64,000 nucleotides of DNA from an uncultured Bradyrhizobium sp. (GTDB lineage Bacteria; Pseudomonadota; Alphaproteobacteria; Rhizobiales; Xanthobacteraceae): assembly GCF_936943645.1 (NCBI RefSeq), contig NZ_CAKZJO010000080.1, positions 1 through 64,000 on the forward strand. Reading direction: 5' to 3'. This document shows positions 59,493 to 64,000 of this stretch, piece by piece; position 1 is the first letter of the stretch; each line of letters starts with the position of its first letter. Made by a program: the position numbers and the translations under genes. The notes under the pieces were generated by a model. That model saw nothing but the letters and a program-made list of their open reading frames with translations. It did not search any database and was not told the origin of the DNA.

Positions 59493-59747
59493 TCAGTCGT
59501 TGTCGTGATGAATCACGGTCTTGCTGCGATTGCCGAACTCATCTTCCTTCTTGATCACGGTGGTGCGGCTGGACGGCTCGCGCTCCTTGATGACCGTGGT
59601 GCGGTCACGCTCGCGAACGCGATAATCCGGAGACTGGCCGACCGTCACGCCGGCGCCGACCGGGCCGACGTGAACGCCGACTTCATCGGCAAACGCGGGA
59701 GCTGCGACAGCGGTGACCATGGCAGCGGCAAACAGATATTTCCTCAT
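59493..59747 (-). CDS. exported small protein, 84 aa
   Basis: MRKYLFAAAMVTAVAAPAFA (signal peptide), then DEVGVHVGPVGAGVTVGQSP and a highly charged tail with repeated TTVIKxxE motifs (DRTTVIKERE, SRTTVIKKED). GAGGAGGA lies upstream. Common exported family in Bradyrhizobium (recollection); function unknown. Confidence 0.75.
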   Translation of the reverse strand: MRKYLFAAAMVTAVAAPAFADEVGVHVGPVGAGVTVGQSPDYRVRERDRTTVIKEREPSSRTTVIKKEDEFGNRSKTVIHHDND

Positions 59748-59872
59748 CGGATCCTCCTCATTGTCCTGCGAAGGGAATGCAGGACTGCGACCTTTTGTTC
59801 CGGGGAAAATGACTGTTCCGACCGTTTCAGGAACCGGCTCACATGGCCGCTGTTTCCCGCTAGAATGGCGCC

Positions 59873-61102
59873 ATGAAACACGCTGATTCCTCGCTCCCCC
59901 ACACCCGCCGCACTCTGCTGAAATCCGCGCTCGGCGCCGCCGCCCTGATCGCGTCACCGGCGTGCGCCCTCGCCGCGCCTCCAGGCTTCGACGAATGGCG
60001 CGAGGCCTTTCGCGCGCGTGCGATGGCGAAGGGCATTTCGCCTGCGACCTGGCAGCGCGCGATGGCGCGGGTCGAGCCGGATATGAGCGTGTTCAAGCAG
60101 ATGCGCAGCCAGCCCGAATTCCACGAGCAGGTCTGGCAATACATCAACCGCCGCGTCTCCGATTGGCGCATCATCAACGGCAGGATCGCACTGAAGAACA
60201 ACGAGGCGCTGCTCGCGCGCATCGAGCGCGACTTCGGCGTCGAGCGCGGCACGCTGCTGGCCTTGTGGGGCGTCGAGTCCGCCTATGGCGATCCCTTGGT
60301 GCAGCAGAACCACATGACGCCGGTGTTTCCCTCGCTCGCCGCACTCGCCTGGAACGAGCCGCGCCGCAAGGCCTATTGGGAGACCGAGCTGATCAACGCG
60401 CTGCGCATCGTCGACAAGGGCTGGAGCACGCCGGAGCAGATGCAGGGATCATGGGCCGGCGCCATGGGCCATTCGCAATGGATGCCGGAGGTTTGGCTCA
60501 ATGTCGGCATCGACTATGACGGCGACGGCAAGGTGTCGCCATTCGGCAAGCCCGACGACGCGCTGGGATCGACGGCCAAATATCTCGTCAATCGCGGCAA
60601 ATGGCATCGCGGTGAGCACTGGGGCTACGAGGTGCGCGCAGCCGGCAACATGAGCGGCAGCCGCACCTATGCGGCCTGGCAGGCGGCCGGCGTCACCCGC
60701 GCCGACGGCCAGCCCTTCCCGCAACTGAATGCATCCGCGCAGATGTGGACGCCGGTCGCGGGCGGACCGACTTTTCTGCTGGGACCGAACTTCTATTCGG
60801 TGAAGAGCTACAATCCTTCCATGAACTATGCCCTGGCGATCTGCCACCTCGGCGACCGCTGCCTCGGCGCGCCGCCGTTCATCCAGCCCTTCCCCGGCTC
60901 CGAGCGCGCGCTGACGCTGGCCGAGGTGCAGGAGATGCAGACACGCCTGACCAAGGCCGGTTTCGATACCGGCGGTACCGATGGCCGCGTCGGCAACGAC
61001 ACCATGAAGGCAGTCAAGGATTTCCAGCAGCGCGCGGGCATCGCACCGGCGGACGGTTATGGCGGGCTGAAGGTGCTGGCGAAGTTGCGGCAGGGGTCGT
61101 AG
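59873..61102 (+). CDS. lytic murein transglycosylase, MltB-like, with peptidoglycan-binding domain
   Basis: 409 residues. Signal with twin-arginine (TRRTLLKSALGAAALIA), so Tat export is possible. SLT domain with catalytic Glu135 in LWGVESAYGDPL and the MltB-type QGSWAGAMGHSQWMPEVWL; C-terminal PG_binding_1 domain from about residue 345 (VQEMQTRLTKAGFDTGGTDG). It cleaves glycan strands to anhydromuropeptides in the periplasm. Confidence 0.93.
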   Translation: MKHADSSLPHTRRTLLKSALGAAALIASPACALAAPPGFDEWREAFRARAMAKGISPATWQRAMARVEPDMSVFKQMRSQPEFHEQVWQYINRRVSDWRIINGRIALKNNEALLARIERDFGVERGTLLALWGVESAYGDPLVQQNHMTPVFPSLAALAWNEPRRKAYWETELINALRIVDKGWSTPEQMQGSWAGAMGHSQWMPEVWLNVGIDYDGDGKVSPFGKPDDALGSTAKYLVNRGKWHRGEHWGYEVRAAGNMSGSRTYAAWQAAGVTRADGQPFPQLNASAQMWTPVAGGPTFLLGPNFYSVKSYNPSMNYALAICHLGDRCLGAPPFIQPFPGSERALTLAEVQEMQTRLTKAGFDTGGTDGRVGNDTMKAVKDFQQRAGIAPADGYGGLKVLAKLRQGS

Positions 61103-61108
61103 GCGGCC

Positions 61109-61906
61109 TCAGTGCCGGTACTGCGGCTCCTCGGCATCCAGCTGCCGACGGATCGCTGCGAGATGCAGCCGCGCGGATTCGGAATCGCCCTCGCGCATCT
61201 GCCTGTAGGTTTCGGCTGCAATCGCGGGATCGACCGGCAAGACCTTACGGCCAGTCGACATCGCCAGCACCTGCACCTCGGCGGCGCGCTCGAGGTAATA
61301 CAGATCGTCCCAGGCTTCCGCGATGGTCGGTGCCAGCACCATCACGCCGTGGTGCTTCATGAAGACGATGTCGGCATCGCCGACGGCAGATGCGATGCGC
61401 GCGCCTTCGCGGTTGTCCAGCGCGAGGCCGTTATAGTCGCGGTCGACCGCCGTGCGGCCATAGAACTTCAGCGCGGTCTGGCCCGCCCAGATCAGAGGAT
61501 CGCCTTCGGTCATCGACAGCGCCGTGGCATAAGGCATGTGGGTATGGAACGCGACTTTCGCGCGCGGCAGCAACCTGTGCATCTCGGCATGGATGTAGAA
61601 CGCGGTCGCCTCGGGCACGCCCTCGCCGTCGAGCACGTTGCCGTGAAAGTCGCAGATCAAGAGCTTGGACGCCGTCAGCTCGCGAAAAGCGTAGCCGTAG
61701 GGATTGACGAGGAAGAGGTCGTCATGGTCGGGCACGACGGCCGAGAAATGGTTGCAGATGCCTTCCTCGAAGCCGTTGCGCGCCGCCATGCGGAAGCAGG
61801 CGGCGAGATCCTCCCTCGCGGTGCGGATCGCATCGCTAGCAAGGTCCGGGCGGTTCGAGCGGAATGGCGCTGAAGCGGGTGAGGAAGCGTGAAGGCTGTG
61901 CGCCAT
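61109..61906 (-). CDS. class II aldolase/adducin family protein
   Basis: 265 residues. The start MAHSLHASSP at 61906 is preferred over a GTG four codons earlier. Zinc ligands are visible as HTHMPYATAL and KHHGVMVL, and the GICNHFSAVVP start is typical of class II aldolase/adducin proteins. Substrate unknown; the next gene upstream (SDR) could act with it, although they are 98 bases apart. Confidence 0.9.
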   Translation of the reverse strand: MAHSLHASSPASAPFRSNRPDLASDAIRTAREDLAACFRMAARNGFEEGICNHFSAVVPDHDDLFLVNPYGYAFRELTASKLLICDFHGNVLDGEGVPEATAFYIHAEMHRLLPRAKVAFHTHMPYATALSMTEGDPLIWAGQTALKFYGRTAVDRDYNGLALDNREGARIASAVGDADIVFMKHHGVMVLAPTIAEAWDDLYYLERAAEVQVLAMSTGRKVLPVDPAIAAETYRQMREGDSESARLHLAAIRRQLDAEEPQYRH

Positions 61907-62004
61907 GGCGAAGGACACCTCTGTCGGTCGGAAAGCTTCCCCGCCTTCTACAGGGCCGACGCCTGCGCGTCAGCCCCTGCGCCTGCCACCCTGCCCTGCG
62001 CGGC

Positions 62005-62814
62005 TCAGGCCCGCCGTGGCACGCCGCCGGCATTCATGCCGCCGTCGATGACGAGCTCGCTGCCGGTGACATAGCGCGAGGCATCGGAGGCCAGATACAG
62101 CACGCCGGAGGCGATCTCCGCGGCCTGCCCGGCACGGCCGAGCGGGGTTGCGACCTTGGCCCGCTCCTCCGGATCGATCGGCGCGTTCTGGCCGGCGCCG
62201 GTCGCGCCCGTCGGGATCTTGCCCCAGATCGGCGTGTCGATGATCCCGGGATGAACCGAATTAACGCGAATGCCGTCGCCGGCCGCCGCGCACTCCATCG
62301 CGATCGATTTGGCGAACAGCCTCACGCCGCCCTTGGTCAGCGAATAGGCCGACAGGCCGGGCGCGCCGCGCAGACCCGCCAGAGAAGACATCATGACGAT
62401 CGAGCCGCCGCCGGTCTTGCGCATCAGAGGCAGGCAATGCTTCACCGACAGAAAGACGCCATCGAGATTGATCGCGTTCTGCTTGCGCCAGTCGGCGAGC
62501 GTCATGTCGACGATCGAGGGCACGGCAATGCCGATGCCGGCATTGGCGACGAGAATGTCGAGCCGGCCGTAGCGTTTGCCGATCTCGGCGGCCATCTCGA
62601 TCCAGCGCTCCTCGGAGGTGACGTCCTGTTCCCGGAAGATCACCTTGCCGCCGGCGCTTGTCACGCGCTTGGCGAGTTCCGGGCCGCGCAGTTCGTCGAT
62701 ATCGGTCGCAATGACGGTCGCGCCTTCGCGGGCGAACAGCTCGACGATGGCCTCACCGATACCCGACGCGCCGCCTGTGACCAGCGCGACCTTGCCCTCA
62801 ACCTGCCCTGCCAT
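62005..62814 (-). CDS. short-chain dehydrogenase/reductase
   Basis: 269 residues starting MAGQVEGKVALVTGG. Rossmann fold with TGGASGIG cofactor loop, NAG at DILVANAG, catalytic Ser-Tyr-Lys in SSLAGLRG...YSLTKGG, and a C-terminal YVTGSELVIDGGMNAGG typical of classical SDRs. An Asp after the second strand (TDIDEL) favours NAD over NADP. Substrate unknown. Confidence 0.93.
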   Translation of the reverse strand: MAGQVEGKVALVTGGASGIGEAIVELFAREGATVIATDIDELRGPELAKRVTSAGGKVIFREQDVTSEERWIEMAAEIGKRYGRLDILVANAGIGIAVPSIVDMTLADWRKQNAINLDGVFLSVKHCLPLMRKTGGGSIVMMSSLAGLRGAPGLSAYSLTKGGVRLFAKSIAMECAAAGDGIRVNSVHPGIIDTPIWGKIPTGATGAGQNAPIDPEERAKVATPLGRAGQAAEIASGVLYLASDASRYVTGSELVIDGGMNAGGVPRRA

Positions 62815-62905
62815 GTTCACTCCCTTTTTTGTTGTTTCCGCGATCAATTGTCGACGCATGATCTCGGCGCAAACGCCTACCGCGTTTGTCGCGAGGGATC
62901 TTGCG

Positions 62906-64000
62906 TTATCTGATCACGGATGGCCCCTGGTCCGGTAGCGCGACGTCGATGACGCGGAATTGCACGCGCTCGACGCCCTGGTAGCGATCGACCGAGAGCG
63001 AGCCTGCGACATGCAGTTGCTGGCCGCGATTGGCAAGCAGCGCGTTGCCGAGCTTCTGGCCGATCGAGCGGAATGCGATGCCGTTGACGATCGCGCCGTC
63101 ACCAGACTTGAAACGCAGACGCAGATGCGCCTGCCCGACCTCGTCGGCGAACACGAGCTGGTGCGCCGGCAGCGCCAGCACCGGCTCCGGATTACCGCTG
63201 CCGAAGGGACCTGCGCGATTGAGCGTCGCCGCAAGTTCGGTCGTTACCGCGCGCGCGGAGACCGCGCCGTCGATATAGAGCTCGTTGACGTGGCGCGCCT
63301 CGGCGACGTCCTGCGCCAGCGCGTTCTCGAGATAGGCGCGGAATTCGGCAAGCTTCTCCTTGCGCAGCGTCACGCCCGCGGCCATGGCGTGCCCGCCGCC
63401 CTTGAGCAGGATGCCGTCGGCAACCGCCTGCCGCACCGCCTTGCCGAGATCGACGCCGGCGATCGAGCGACCCGAGCCGGTGCCGATGCCGCCCGGCTCC
63501 AGGGCTATGGCGAAAGCCGGCCGCGAGAACTTTTCCTTCAGGCGGGAGGCGACAAGGCCGACCACGCCGGGATGCCACCCCTCCGAAGCCGTGACGATGA
63601 CGCCGAGCTTGTCCTCCAGCCCGATCGAGGCGAGCGCCTCGGCTTCGGCCTGGGCTTCGGCGGCCTGCTCGATGACGCGGCGCTCGCTGTTGAGGCGGTC
63701 AAGCTCGGCGGCAATCCGCGCAGCCTCGACGCTATCACCCTCCAGCAAGAGTCGGACGCCGAGATCGGCGCGGCCGATGCGACCGCCAGCATTGATGCGC
63801 GGCCCCAGCATGAAGCCGAGATGCCAGGCCTCCGGCGGCCCGTTGAGCCGCGCCACGTCCATCAAGGCGGTATGGCCGACATGATCGCGCCGCCGCATCG
63901 CGATCAGGCCCTTGGCGACGAAGGCGCGGTTGAGGCCGATCAGCGGGGCAACGTCCGCGACCGTGCCGAGCGCGACGTGATGCAGCATGCCGAGGAGATC
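62906..64000 (-). CDS. recJ: single-stranded-DNA exonuclease RecJ, C-terminal part
   Basis: The frame runs off the window at 64000, so only the last ~364 residues are seen. Present: LHHVALGTVADVAPL, the GPRINAGGRIGRADLGV helix region, DHHA1 domain with GGGHAMAAGVTL and a C-terminal OB domain (FGSGNPEPVLALP, VQFRVIDVALP). RecJ degrades single-stranded DNA 5' to 3' in repair and recombination. The N-terminal DHH catalytic domain lies outside. Confidence 0.95.
   Translation of the reverse strand, partial: DLLGMLHHVALGTVADVAPLIGLNRAFVAKGLIAMRRRDHVGHTALMDVARLNGPPEAWHLGFMLGPRINAGGRIGRADLGVRLLLEGDSVEAARIAAELDRLNSERRVIEQAAEAQAEAEALASIGLEDKLGVIVTASEGWHPGVVGLVASRLKEKFSRPAFAIALEPGGIGTGSGRSIAGVDLGKAVRQAVADGILLKGGGHAMAAGVTLRKEKLAEFRAYLENALAQDVAEARHVNELYIDGAVSARAVTTELAATLNRAGPFGSGNPEPVLALPAHQLVFADEVGQAHLRLRFKSGDGAIVNGIAFRSIGQKLGNALLANRGQQLHVAGSLSVDRYQGVERVQFRVIDVALPDQGPSVIR

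Overview
The window looks like chromosomal DNA of a Bradyrhizobium-type alphaproteobacterium (Rhizobiales). It is GC-rich almost throughout and carries many tiny, lineage-typical exported or membrane proteins. It also has a complete leucine-catabolism block, an OpgC-like glucan modification protein, a double cold-shock protein, a DUF192 protein and a lone cyclic-glucan/TRAP-type gene content usual for soil rhizobia. This assignment is inference from gene content; no rRNA or plasmid genes are present. Three tRNAs are present: Arg(UCU), Pro(UGG) and Glu(UUC).

Layout. 0-5.3 kb: a large periplasmic alpha-2-macroglobulin on the minus strand. 5.7-11.9 kb: tRNA-Arg, an orphan PLP-fold enzyme and a run of small proteins (DUF2171, glycine-zipper protein, DUF6481, MXKDX-repeat protein). 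12.2-15.6 kb: a translationally coupled TRAP transporter (SBP, small and large permease). 15.7-22.6 kb: leucine degradation, minus strand, isovaleryl-CoA dehydrogenase then methylcrotonyl-CoA carboxylase beta and alpha then HMG-CoA lyase, with a divergent AraC regulator. 22.7-31 kb: DUF3551, Lrp/AsnC regulator, a TolA-like periplasmic protein, a complex I accessory subunit, OpgC, tRNA-Pro, DUF192 plus twin cold-shock protein, and a sirtuin.

31-42.3 kb is the accessory-looking part. It has many proteins under 80 residues, an HU protein, a Fic toxin with its antitoxin, and a RelB-like antitoxin whose RelE/ParE partner is interrupted by a stop codon. It also has a lower-GC membrane protein gene, nested palindromic repeats, and a non-coding stretch holding a parS-like 16-mer and DnaA boxes. 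42.3-50.2 kb: glyoxalase-like protein, GST, PilZ proteins, tRNA-Glu, a fatty-acid desaturase, a PrsW-type protease and an HdeD-like protein.

50.3-64 kb: DAHP synthase (aroG) preceded by what reads as a classical transcription attenuator, a 26-codon leader peptide with Tyr-Phe-Trp-Tyr-Phe and mutually exclusive hairpins. Next comes the elongation factor P module (epmB and epmA divergent from efp), then an M23 peptidase, DUF808 protein, a cupin/AhpD pair divergent from a MarR regulator, a lytic transglycosylase, a class II aldolase, an SDR, and the C-terminal part of recJ cut by the window end.

The strongest candidates for something new are the aromatic leader/attenuator upstream of aroG, the parS/DnaA-box stretch in the non-coding gap near 41.8 kb, and the structured palindromic element near 34.1 kb. 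Many genes under 60 codons were read directly from the sequence and are included.
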